A stretch of DNA of 36,109 nucleotides from an uncultured Verrucomicrobiota bacterium (GTDB taxonomy: Bacteria; Verrucomicrobiota; Verrucomicrobiia; Opitutales; Opitutaceae), in assembly GCA_903876795.1 (NCBI GenBank), contig CAIRBK010000054.1, forward strand, positions 1 to 36,109. The letters run 5' to 3'. Under the pieces are notes generated by a model that saw nothing but the letters and a program-made list of their open reading frames with translations, had not been told where the DNA came from and ran no database searches. Positions within the stretch are counted from its first letter, which is position 1. Each line of letters begins with the position of its first letter. The position numbers were made by a program, and so were the translations under genes. Of the stretch, positions 23,508 to 31,038 are shown piece after piece.

Positions 23508-26500
23508 TTAGCCTTGCGCGGTGGCGGCGACGTAGGCGGCGCCGCTGGCAAATTTGCCGAGACGTTCGGCGAGTTTTTCCGGGGCATCCCCGGCGAGCGA
23601 CAGGAGCGGGTCAAAAATCAGCTCAAAGGTCGCATCGACGTTGCGCTCTTTCTTGGCGGCGGCGGCGGCATTGAGCTGGGGCACGAGGAAATCCTTCACC
23701 GGCAAGGCATCGTCGGGCGAACCCCGGAAGGTGAGTTCCATCTCGCCGCCGCTGGCGGTTTCGTAGGCTCCGGAGAGCGTGACGGTCTTCTTGCAGTTTT
23801 TCTCCGCGTTGAGCGAGCCGAGCATCTTGAAGGCGTCGGTGGCGTCGAACAGGCGCAGCGAGAGCACCTTGATTTCGGTGAGCTTGGCCTTGCGGCACTT
23901 TTCCCAGAGTTCGCCCAAGGCTTGTTTCAGCGGCCCCTCGGCCGTGACGGCACCGGGTGGCGGCGGAGTCGGCTCGGCTACGCCCGAGGCCCCGCCACCA
24001 GTCAACGCACTGGCTCCACCGCCGACCGAAAGAGGTTGGCCGGATGAACCGGAGCCCGTCCCTGCGCCGACCGGCGACGCACCCGGCGCGACACTGGCAC
24101 CTGCACCGACAGGCGTGGCGGCGGCGGGCGCGGGGCGTGGCCACATGCCCTTCTCTTTCGCGAACTGAATGGTGAATACGAACGAGTTTTCGTCGATCTT
24201 CACGCTCGGCAGCGGATCGCCGGGGCCGCACAGCAAGTCGCCGCTGCGGTAAACGTAATCGCCTTGGTTGATACCTTGGTTGATAGCACGGATCAGGACG
24301 TTGTCGCTGGAATGGATCGAGAGAGCTGGATCTTTGCGAAACTCGTCGCGGAGGGCGGCGGTGGAAATCTGGCCTTTTTTCAGCGGTGTGCGGTCGCGGA
24401 TATAGCCGGGTGATTCGGGCGCATCCTCGGCGAGGCGGAGCTTTTGGTTGGCGTTGTCGCGCAGGGCGCGGATGACCTGCTGCTGGCCGGTGCCGGGGCG
24501 CTCGGACGCGGAGTGAATATCAATCGCGGCGTGGTTAAGATCGACCGGACTGCCTGCGAGACGTTGACTCGAGGGATAAAAAACGTGGCGGTAGGCCTGC
24601 TGAATGACCATCGCGACTTCGAGGTCGGACTTGGTTTCGAGTTCGCGCACCTTGGCTTGCTGGTGCTCGGCGAGTTCCTGAATACGTCCGGGCTTGATGA
24701 GTTCGCGCAGGGCGAGACGGCGCATCATGGCGCGGCGCATCTCTTCGAGTCGGGTCTCATCAGCGGTCAAGAAAACGAGGTGATTGCGCAGGATGCGCAG
24801 GCTGCTGCCGTCGGAACCGCGGCGGTCAAAAATGCGGGCGATCAAATCCGGCACCGCCTCCACCGTAGCACCGACGGTGAGAGCTTCGTGAGAGAGCAAA
24901 ACGAGGCGGGGGCGGCCGTCGCCAGCATCGTCGGCCACGTCCCACGGGCCGGCCGGGAACGGCACAAGTTCAAATATCGCCCCAGTCACCGACCCGGCGA
25001 AAATGGTGCGGATACGGTCGCGGAGTTCTTCTCGCGCCGTGGCCTTGTCCACGTGCTCTTCCTCGCGACGCACGATCTGAGTGAGGTTGGCCTCGGCGAG
25101 AAACCGAAGGGGAACGCCGGGACGGTCATCGAGGTAGGCCGAGAGAGATTGGAACTGCTTGCGGGCGTCTTCGACAAACCCGAGGTCGAGGGTGGGCGAG
25201 AGCGCGGAGAAACGCAGCCGCTCGGCGGTGATACCCTTGAGCTGTTCGTTGAAGGCAAGCGTGTGCAGGAAGATCGTGCGGGCGACGTAGGTGCAATACG
25301 GAGCGAGTCCCTTGTAAGCCTTGGTGTCGATCTGCTGCGCGAGCGGCGGCGTGCCGGTGCCTCCGGCGATGTCGTGACTGACGGCGGGCTTGAACTCGCT
25401 GCGGCCGAGCTTGGTGAAAATTTCGTCGCGGATGGCAGACATCCCAAGATCGACGTGGTGAACATGGATCGCGGTGGCGTCGTCCGGCTTGGTCGCCCAC
25501 AGTTGCTGCACGGTGCGGGCGAGCAGGCGCAACATGCCGCGCACGCGTTGGAAATTGGCCAGGGTGGCGGTCTTGGTGGTGAGTGTTTCCAGAAGCTCCG
25601 GGTGGAGCGGGTAGCTGGCCTGAAATGCCTTGAGCGTTTCCGGGTGGTTGGACTCTGCCGGAATGGAGTCCTTGTGCTGCTGCCACGCGGCGCGATAGGC
25701 CTCGATCACCGGACCGGCGGCGGCGGTGTCGATGCGCTCGAACAAGCGACGCAGGATCACCTGCACGGTCTCGTCATCCTCGGTAGGATTGAGGAGCGTG
25801 GCCTTGCGTGCCGAGATGCTTTCCGCCTCGGCCATGCGGTCGGAGATGAATTGGTTTTCGCCCGAGTAGGCGTCGCCCGCTTTGCCGTCCTTTCCGATGG
25901 CGAGGGTGTAAACGAGCGCGACATGCGGGTTGCTCTCAACGGCTTTGAAGAGCGACGTGAGGAACGCACTCAACTGATCACGCGCGCCGGGAATGTTGGC
26001 GACCTTGCGCAGGTAGATCGAAAGCTCGTCGAGCAGGATGAGGCTGGGCTCTTGGCCGAAAAGTTCGGCAATGGTTTCCGCACCGGGGGCTGTGTGCGAC
26101 TCGTCGCTCTTGCGCAGGCGCTCGTAACCCACCTTGCCCGCGAGCGCGTAGGCGATCTCGCCCCACGGCGTGAACGCGAGCACGCCCTCGCCCATCGCGC
26201 GACCGTTGGCCGGGTCGGCGTTTTCACCGTCAAACGCGGCAATCCGCACCTTGCCAGAGGGGATGAGTTTCGACTCAAGGAACTCGCCCGAGTTCTTCAC
26301 CCCTGGCATCCCGGCGGCGACGTGGGTGAGCGCGATAAGACTGTGGGTTTTGCCGCCGCCGTAGGAGGTATCGAGGCGGAAGATGGCAGCGGAGGATTCA
26401 CCCTTGCCGGTGAGTCGCCCCATGACTTGGCGCAGTAGATTTTTGAGACCGGCGGTCGGATAAGTGTTCGCGAAAAACCGCGCGGGCACCTGGTAATCCT

Positions 26501-26615
26501 CGTGCGCCACGCCGCGAATTACTTTGGCAAGATCGGCGGCGAAATCGGCTTCGGCGATGGTGCCGTTGAGAACGTCGGCGCGAGGGGTGCAGGAGTAGAA
26601 AATGGTGGTCGTCAT
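23508..26615 (-). CDS. DUF499 AAA-type ATPase
   Basis: 1035 residues. The N-terminal domain holds Walker A YGGGKT at 85-90 (within FRLDTSYGGGKTHSLIAL) and Walker B LILLDEL at 192-198, the pattern of DUF499/COG1483 ATPases. A long helical middle follows. A Gly/Ser/Pro/Ala-rich linker is encoded at about 23950-24130, and a C-terminal globular part of about 130 residues ends at the stop. This family is repeatedly linked with DUF1156 methylases and SNF2 helicases in defence islands and probably powers or senses the complex. Confidence 0.87.
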   Translation of the reverse strand: MTTTIFYSCTPRADVLNGTIAEADFAADLAKVIRGVAHEDYQVPARFFANTYPTAGLKNLLRQVMGRLTGKGESSAAIFRLDTSYGGGKTHSLIALTHVAAGMPGVKNSGEFLESKLIPSGKVRIAAFDGENADPANGRAMGEGVLAFTPWGEIAYALAGKVGYERLRKSDESHTAPGAETIAELFGQEPSLILLDELSIYLRKVANIPGARDQLSAFLTSLFKAVESNPHVALVYTLAIGKDGKAGDAYSGENQFISDRMAEAESISARKATLLNPTEDDETVQVILRRLFERIDTAAAGPVIEAYRAAWQQHKDSIPAESNHPETLKAFQASYPLHPELLETLTTKTATLANFQRVRGMLRLLARTVQQLWATKPDDATAIHVHHVDLGMSAIRDEIFTKLGRSEFKPAVSHDIAGGTGTPPLAQQIDTKAYKGLAPYCTYVARTIFLHTLAFNEQLKGITAERLRFSALSPTLDLGFVEDARKQFQSLSAYLDDRPGVPLRFLAEANLTQIVRREEEHVDKATAREELRDRIRTIFAGSVTGAIFELVPFPAGPWDVADDAGDGRPRLVLLSHEALTVGATVEAVPDLIARIFDRRGSDGSSLRILRNHLVFLTADETRLEEMRRAMMRRLALRELIKPGRIQELAEHQQAKVRELETKSDLEVAMVIQQAYRHVFYPSSQRLAGSPVDLNHAAIDIHSASERPGTGQQQVIRALRDNANQKLRLAEDAPESPGYIRDRTPLKKGQISTAALRDEFRKDPALSIHSSDNVLIRAINQGINQGDYVYRSGDLLCGPGDPLPSVKIDENSFVFTIQFAKEKGMWPRPAPAAATPVGAGASVAPGASPVGAGTGSGSSGQPLSVGGGASALTGGGASGVAEPTPPPPGAVTAEGPLKQALGELWEKCRKAKLTEIKVLSLRLFDATDAFKMLGSLNAEKNCKKTVTLSGAYETASGGEMELTFRGSPDDALPVKDFLVPQLNAAAAAKKERNVDATFELIFDPLLSLAGDAPEKLAERLGKFASGAAYVAATAQG

Positions 26616-26669
26616 CTATTCGCGAATAAAAGGCATGAGTTTGTCCGAATGGCCCGAGCCTACAAGGTA

Positions 26670-27197
26670 TTATGCGTTTAGGTTATTAGCAGGTTCGTCA
26701 GGTGCGTCTAAGTCGGTCGCACCAATTTCGACCATACGTTCAGCCAAGGTATTCCAGTTAGCCGTTCCGATTTTTTTCTTTTGCTGCTCGAGCGCGAGAT
26801 ACGGATTCAAGATCACGGCATAGTGAAACTTCCCTTTGGAGCCTGCTGCAAATTTCACGAAGCCGAGTCGCTCCAATATGCCGAGGCGGGTGGTGAAAGT
26901 GTTCACGGCTTTCTGACCGGTGAAACCAGCATCCGCAGCTACTTCGGCCATCTTTGGCCCTAAAATGACGAATGGATCGTCCCATGCCCTACACCATAAT
27001 GCGAGGTAGGTCGCACTCAGAGGCTTACCATTGGATAGCGCATCCATGATGACATGGATTGTCGGGAGCGCGCGAGGTATCGTCGTGAATCCGTTTTGAG
27101 TGTGCCGTGACCACAACTGTCCGTCAGCGATTTGCGGGAAAATCTTTTTCCGTTGTGCTACAGTCTTTGCGTTGAGTTTTTTTTGTTTGGGGGTCAT
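26670..27197 (-). CDS. Winged-helix-like protein, first gene of defence operon
   Basis: 175 residues. A basic N-terminus (MTPKQKKLNAKTVAQRKKI) is followed by a conserved-looking part (SRHTQNGFTTIPRALPTIHV). A winged-helix-like segment with AEVAADAGFTGQKAVNTFTT, helices and a GSKGKFHYAVIL hairpin comes next. I have seen this kind of protein on phages and plasmids but know no function. It is 54 bases upstream of the ATPase gene and next to operator-like inverted repeats, so it could control the operon. Confidence 0.6.
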   Translation of the reverse strand: MTPKQKKLNAKTVAQRKKIFPQIADGQLWSRHTQNGFTTIPRALPTIHVIMDALSNGKPLSATYLALWCRAWDDPFVILGPKMAEVAADAGFTGQKAVNTFTTRLGILERLGFVKFAAGSKGKFHYAVILNPYLALEQQKKKIGTANWNTLAERMVEIGATDLDAPDEPANNLNA

Positions 27198-27249
27198 GTT
27201 AAAAAAATTGGCGGGCTGCGGTTTGGACCCATAGCCCTACGCTAGAAAT

Positions 27250-27313
27250 TTTCACCCTGGCAGGTGGGTGAAAGGGGGATTCGTTTGGACCGAGTTCCCC
27301 TTTCACCTTTTCC
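27250..27313. promoter_or_regulatory. Operator-like inverted repeats upstream of defence operon
   Basis: In the AT-richer 360-base gap 27198-27557 the word TTTCACC recurs three times in alternating direction: TTTCACCC at 27250-27257, GGGTGAAA at 27266-27273 and CCCCTTTCACC at 27297-27307. The last pairs perfectly over 11 bp with GGTGAAAGGGG at 27267-27277. TTTT follows at 27308. It lies 53 bases upstream of the first operon gene and fits a repressor operator; in the plus direction it could also terminate transcription. The rest of the gap shows no convincing gene. Confidence 0.5.
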
Positions 27314-27557
27314 TTGGCGATGGCAAAACAATGCCAGATTACATGGAGAAAGGCACGGATTCTTACGACGTTTCTAATGAAGGAAATATAGGCTACCAGT
27401 GCGGAAGCATGGCAATTACTCTGTCTTTTCGCGCGAAAATATTCAATCTAAGACGATATTCAGCGTAAAATCACGAGCGAGAACAATGTATTCTTATGTT
27501 TTCCTTGTTTTCCTTTCCTCATAGTTTTCCTGTTATCAATTTTCCACCACCCCAGAT

Positions 27558-27616
27558 GCTCGCCTAAGGCTCGAATTCTTCGTGCGTGGCCGTGCCCAGA
27601 GGGTGCCTTTAGGGTA
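27558..27616. repeat. 59-bp direct repeat, left copy
   Basis: Matches 30844-30902 in all but two positions (third and fourth bases after GCTCGC). It begins GCTCGCC and ends TTTAGGGTA. It follows the AT-rich gap upstream of the defence operon and precedes a hairpin-rich, gene-free 255-base stretch (27617-27871). It is a candidate attachment or transposon end. Confidence 0.85.
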
Positions 27617-27871
27617 GCACCTGCGACGGCTGGCGGTCTCCGCGCTGCGCACTCCGCCCGTCCACGCCTCTAGGTATTGCTCGCTGGCGGGCGCTGGCGG
27701 CTACGCCGTCCCACGTCCCGTCCCGCTGCGCTCCACCTTGCGCAGCCGGTGCTTCCCGTCGGCATCCCTCGGGGGCGGCCGTTTTTTCGGTTTGGCCATC
27801 TGAGGGCTCCGCGTAGCGCGGCCCGCTACTCCCATCCGCGCCCTCGTTGGGGCGCACTCCTCCGACATCCC

Positions 27872-28321
27872 ATGCGTGACATCTCCCGTGATCCTACACC
27901 TCAGCCCGGCGACCAGATCCACCAGCCCGGACATCCTTTTGATGGTTTCACCGTCATCAGCGTTTACACCCGCGCCCAGGCCATCGCCGACGGCGTCCTT
28001 GCCGACGCCTCCACCGGCGACCTCGCGCCGATCTCCGCGCAGCACTTCCCCTGCGTTCACGTCGCCATGACGGCGGCGGTCTTCGCCCTGATCGAGCAGG
28101 CGGTCGCGAGCCCGAAGCACGCGCACGACTGCCGCGGCGTCTGGCATGACATCCTCCACATGTCCCGCGCCTGCCCCGTCCGCGTCTGGCAGGGTGGGCG
28201 CCTGTTCCGCGTCATTATCACCGGCACCGGCCGGAAGCGTCTGCACACCTTGAAGGCAATTTCCCACCCCGACGAGACCGGCCGCCCCTGCCTCACGATC
28301 ATGCTCCCCGACGAGGATTGA
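27872..28321 (+). CDS. DUF6573-like protein
   Basis: 149 residues from ATG 27872. The segment FTVISVYTRAQAIADGVLAD (about 26-45) is typical of DUF6573 proteins, followed by a middle with VHVAMTAAVFALIEQAV and GVWHDILHMSR. This family is common on plasmids and integrative elements and has no known function. A clear terminator follows at 28334-28366, so it is probably a single-gene unit. Confidence 0.7.
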   Translation: MRDISRDPTPQPGDQIHQPGHPFDGFTVISVYTRAQAIADGVLADASTGDLAPISAQHFPCVHVAMTAAVFALIEQAVASPKHAHDCRGVWHDILHMSRACPVRVWQGGRLFRVIITGTGRKRLHTLKAISHPDETGRPCLTIMLPDED

Positions 28322-28333
28322 TCGACACCAGCC

Positions 28334-28366
28334 AGCCCCGCCGCCACCGTGTGCGCGGGGCTTTTT
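28334..28366 (+). terminator. Intrinsic terminator after DUF6573-like gene
   Basis: AGCCCCGC at 28334-28341 and GCGGGGCT at 28355-28362 form an 8-bp stem, followed by TTTT. Confidence 0.85.
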
Positions 28367-28457
28367 CCTGCCCAAATTATTTGCCACGGATTTGTCAGCG
28401 GAGACGTTTTCTGCTTCACTTCCCCAGTATTTCGCTCACTCTAACTCTCGTTCTAAA

Positions 28458-28988
28458 CTACTTAACCACAACATAAAGCACACTAAACGAAGGCTTTCTG
28501 TTGTTTGCCCGAGGGCGGTTCGAATCCCCCCCTCTCCGCCAGTTTTCGGTTGTGACAGACGACGCCAAATCGGCGCAAACCAGCTCAGGCAGCGAGCTTG
28601 CAGGCAGTTCCTCAAAAACCTCAACCGTGCCAATCTTTGCCCGCTTTTGACCGGAAAAGACTACCGTTTGTGAAGCCAGTTGTGAAGATGGTTTTGGGGC
28701 GTCCTCCCTCTGGGGAAGCGGCTCTGCGTCAGTCCACGCCAATTCTGTGACCGCTTCAAAGGTCGGAAGGCACGTAACATCCGTATAAATGTTCGCCGTT
28801 AGCCGTGGGTCGCTGTGGCGCATCAGTTCTTGCGCTAGGCGCTGCGAGACACCGCTGGATGCCAGCTTGGTGGCAAAGGTATAGCGCAGGGCGTGAAAAT
28901 CGATCCTGCGCCCCATAGCGTCGATCCTGGGGATGCCTGCGGCCTCAAGGTCAGCACGCATGTAGCGCGAAATAATCGCTGTGTGGGT
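28458..28988 (-). pseudogene. Tyrosine integrase, C-terminal remnant
   Basis: About 175 residues of a tyrosine recombinase catalytic end: FHALRYTFAT (HxLR), LMRHSDPRLTANIYTDV (second active-site His and the nucleophile Tyr), then a tail that reads across the tRNA-Ser 3' end (WRRGGDSNRP is the antisense of it). Upstream, past about 28988, the frame no longer resembles an integrase and instead lies antisense to the RES toxin gene. The N-terminal half and most of the catalytic domain are therefore missing, and the gene cannot be functional on its own. It shows that a site-specific element with a tRNA-Ser target once sat here. Confidence 0.75.
28507..28541 (+). other. tRNA-Ser 3'-end segment, probable attachment site
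   Basis: The T-arm (GGTTCGAATCC), the 3' acceptor strand CTCTCCGCC and the final A resemble the end of a bacterial tRNA-Ser. No 5' half of a tRNA is present to the left. It lies inside the 3' end of the integrase remnant, the usual place of an att site for tRNA-targeting integrases. Confidence 0.7.
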
Positions 28989-29579
28989 GTGCTTGAAGAC
29001 GCGGACGGAGTTGACCTCCGCGCGATCCTCGCGGCGCACCCCGAGTGGCTGTCCCCATGGAGCGGGCACTTTTTTCGGTTTCAAACCATCCAGTTCCCCG
29101 CCGCCAAAGACATCCTTTCCGGCACCGGTGCCAAACAACGAGGCGGGCGCTGGAATCCCCCCGGTCTTGCCGCACTCTACGGCAGCACGACCGACACCGC
29201 CGCCTTGGAAGAGGCCAAGGCCAACGACCGGTACTACGGCCTCGAAACCAAGACGCCCCGTCTCGTCATCGCCATCCAGGCCAAGGTCGGCAAAATGCTC
29301 GATCTCACTTCCCCCGGCATCCGCCGTCAGCTCGGCATCACTCTTGCCGAACTCTCCGGCGAGGATTGGCGCAAGCTCCTTCAGTCCGGCCAGGAAAGCC
29401 TGTCTCAGGCCCTCGGACGCGCCGCCGCGTCCACCGGCGCTTCCGGCCTCCTCGTTCGCTCCGCCGCCGTGCGCCAAGCCCGTAACGTCATCCTGTTCCC
29501 GCCTCTCAGCGGTTCCGACCGCCTGACGATCATCGAGGGCGATGCTCTCGCCCGCCTCACCGCCGGAAAGAAACCTTGA
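28983..29579 (+). CDS. RES-domain toxin
   Basis: About 198 residues from GTG 28983. A longer frame begins at ATG 28893, but its first 30 codons lie on the integrase remnant and are unlikely to be native. The RES core is clear: GHFFRFQ, GGRWNPPGLAALYGSTTDTAALEE (conserved Arg of the NAD-binding site plus the S/T region), and late ASGLLVRSAAVRQARNVILF. RES toxins break down NAD+ and stop growth. The antitoxin gene follows 34 bases downstream, which is the reverse of the usual antitoxin-first order. The 5' end may be rebuilt by the nearby junction. Confidence 0.75.
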   Translation: MGVLEDADGVDLRAILAAHPEWLSPWSGHFFRFQTIQFPAAKDILSGTGAKQRGGRWNPPGLAALYGSTTDTAALEEAKANDRYYGLETKTPRLVIAIQAKVGKMLDLTSPGIRRQLGITLAELSGEDWRKLLQSGQESLSQALGRAAASTGASGLLVRSAAVRQARNVILFPPLSGSDRLTIIEGDALARLTAGKKP

Positions 29580-29613
29580 AATCTGCAAAAATGCAGGTTT
29601 TAGTGCAGGCACA

Positions 29614-30027
29614 ATGAGCACGCTTACCCGACGCACTAAGACAGTCAAAGCACCCAAGGCCGCTCTTGTCGCCTTCCGCTTCAAGCACCGTGGCGCGACG
29701 GACTACGCCGGCTTGCTCAAAACCTACCGCGCCGAGTTCCACGTAACGCAAGCGCAGCTCGTCCGCCTCACTGGCTTCTCGCCCCGCTCGGTCGCCAAGT
29801 GGAGCCAGGGTGACACGCCTTCGCCCAAGCAGGAAAAAGCCTTGGTTGAGATGGATCGCTTGTTCGACGGCCTCGCCCGCGTGATCGAGCCGGCGCAAGT
29901 CGGCCGCTGGCTCACGCACCCCAATCCCGCCTTCGACGGTTCGACGCCTTTGCAGGTGGTGGAGCGCGGCGAACTGGATCGCATTTGGCGTATGCTCTAC
30001 GACCTCGAATCCGGCCAGCCGGGTTGA
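29614..30027 (+). CDS. Xre/MbcA/ParS-type antitoxin
   Basis: 137 residues from ATG 29614. The N-terminal half has a helix-turn-helix (FHVTQAQLVRLTGFSPRSVA, about 45-64). The C-terminal half carries the toxin-binding domain with WLTHPNPAFDGSTPLQVV and LDRIWRMLYDLESG, the MbcA/ParS (DUF2384) signature. It should neutralise the RES toxin and repress the pair. Short TGCAGG repeats just upstream could be the operator. Confidence 0.78.
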   Translation: MSTLTRRTKTVKAPKAALVAFRFKHRGATDYAGLLKTYRAEFHVTQAQLVRLTGFSPRSVAKWSQGDTPSPKQEKALVEMDRLFDGLARVIEPAQVGRWLTHPNPAFDGSTPLQVVERGELDRIWRMLYDLESGQPG

Positions 30028-30854
30028 GTGCCGTCAGCATATCGCCGGAAAGCTTGCACCCCATCACCCAAAGCGATCAGCCCTGCTGTCGGCTTTGTGG
30101 CCAGAACAGGCCACTATGCCGATCCCACATCTATCCCAAGTTTACCTTCAAACGCATGAAGGCCGCCGATGGAACCTTTATGCGCTTCGAGGGCAGTAGG
30201 CGCGGCTGGCTTCCGCGTCCGCTCCAAGATGATTGCGTGGAGCACCTGCTCTGCGGCGACTGCGAACACCGACTTCACAAATGTGAAAATTCTGTCGCTC
30301 GGTTTCTGGCTGGGGGGCTTTTAGATAACCTCGTCCCAGCCCACGGAAAGCATTACACGTTCGTCAATCTGCCCGATTACACGACGGTTAAGCTCTACCT
30401 GTTATCATTGCTATGGCGCTGTCATGCAGCGCGTGCGCCAGCGTTTCGCTTCGTTGATCTCGGCCCAAAGCACGACGCTCGTTTGCGTGAGATGCTTCTC
30501 ACTGCTGACCCCGGAGAACCATGGGAATACGGCTGCTTCATTTCCACGGTTCATCTGAATCTCGAAGATGGTAAATTCGACCGCCCTCCTATCGGTTTCA
30601 TGCCGGAGGCGATGAGGTTCGAAGGCGAGCATGGCCTTCATATCGTGAGAATGGTGATCGATGGTATCGTGCTTCATTTTGTTGTCGGTAGCCCTGAGCG
30701 CATGAAGGCATGGCGCGGAAGCCCGATGTTTCCTCAACGGGATGGGCGCACGGTCGTAGGAGTGGATGACGGCATGAACATGCCCTTTTTTCGTGATCAG
30801 CTCAGATATGTTTTCGAGTCCGAAAACCCGGTCTGGGATCGACGCTCGCCGTAG
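30024..30854 (+). CDS. HNH-like zinc-finger protein
   Basis: About 276 residues if the TTG at 30024, overlapping the antitoxin stop, is the start; ATG 29985 would overlap more. The N-terminal part has CCRLCGQNRPLCRSHIYPKF and then HLLCGDCEHRLHKCENSVA, a CxxC...H...CxxC arrangement of HNH-type metal sites. The rest is strand-rich with no domain I recognise. Similar proteins act as nucleases or DNA-binding factors in defence regions. Its last codons lie inside the right-hand 59-bp repeat. Confidence 0.6.
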   Translation: MSAVSISPESLHPITQSDQPCCRLCGQNRPLCRSHIYPKFTFKRMKAADGTFMRFEGSRRGWLPRPLQDDCVEHLLCGDCEHRLHKCENSVARFLAGGLLDNLVPAHGKHYTFVNLPDYTTVKLYLLSLLWRCHAARAPAFRFVDLGPKHDARLREMLLTADPGEPWEYGCFISTVHLNLEDGKFDRPPIGFMPEAMRFEGEHGLHIVRMVIDGIVLHFVVGSPERMKAWRGSPMFPQRDGRTVVGVDDGMNMPFFRDQLRYVFESENPVWDRRSP

Positions 30855-30902
30855 GCTCGAATTCTTCGTGCGTGGCCGTGCCCAGAGGGTGCCTTTAGGG
30901 TA
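30844..30902. repeat. 59-bp direct repeat, right copy (mobile region edge)
   Basis: Partner of 27558-27616 with two mismatches. Directly after its final base the chromosomal methyltransferase fragment begins, so the repeat end coincides with a breakpoint. The spacing between copies is 3286 bases. Confidence 0.85.
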
Positions 30903-30982
30903 CGCTGCGCGAGCAGGCGGCGAATGCCGAACCGGACCAATCAGTCGGGGAGCAGGTTCTTTTCGAGGAGGGTGTCGATCAT
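30903..30982 (-). pseudogene. Interrupted methyltransferase gene, 5' end only
   Basis: Read on the minus strand from ATG 30982: MIDTLLEKNLLPD, stop, LVRFGIRRLLAQR, then the mobile element. The stretch resembles the start of SAM-dependent methyltransferases of the cyclopropane-synthase type, where a Trp is expected at the stop (TGA for TGG). It lies 56 bases downstream of the cyclopropane-synthase gene in the same direction. The gene is broken by the insertion, and the rest should lie beyond the left end of the element. Confidence 0.6.
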
Positions 30983-31038
30983 GTCGGAAAATGGGCGGTC
31001 AGCAAAGGCGGGGGCGGAGAAAGCGGGCGGACGGAGGC

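Larger units (their letters stand above)
1..30902. mobile_element. Composite phage/satellite-like element carrying a defence operon (left end outside window)
   Basis: Seen: replication genes, phage head genes, a large defence-like operon, an integrase remnant beside a tRNA-Ser 3' end, a RES toxin-antitoxin pair and 59-bp direct repeats at 27558-27616 and 30844-30902. At 30903 the sequence changes to a chromosomal lipid operon whose last gene is broken exactly at the repeat end. Inference: the whole stretch is inserted DNA with its right edge at 30902. It may be one element or several accreted ones, because both the 59-bp repeats and the tRNA segment look like boundaries. No tail genes follow the capsid gene, so a capsid-forming satellite is possible, but genes left of the window are unknown. 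Confidence 0.6.

Noticed and set aside
24444-26438. 664-residue plus-strand ORF opposite the DUF499 gene
   Set aside because: Long antisense frames are common in this GC-rich DNA. It has no motif, while the minus strand has complete Walker motifs.
27268-27468. 66-residue plus-strand ORF in the gap upstream of the defence operon
   Set aside because: Starts inside the inverted repeats, has no ribosome-binding site and no similarity I recognise.
29085-29684. N-terminal half of the 408-residue minus-strand frame containing the integrase end
   Set aside because: It is antisense to the RES toxin and Gly/Ala/Glu-rich. Only the C-terminal part resembles an integrase.
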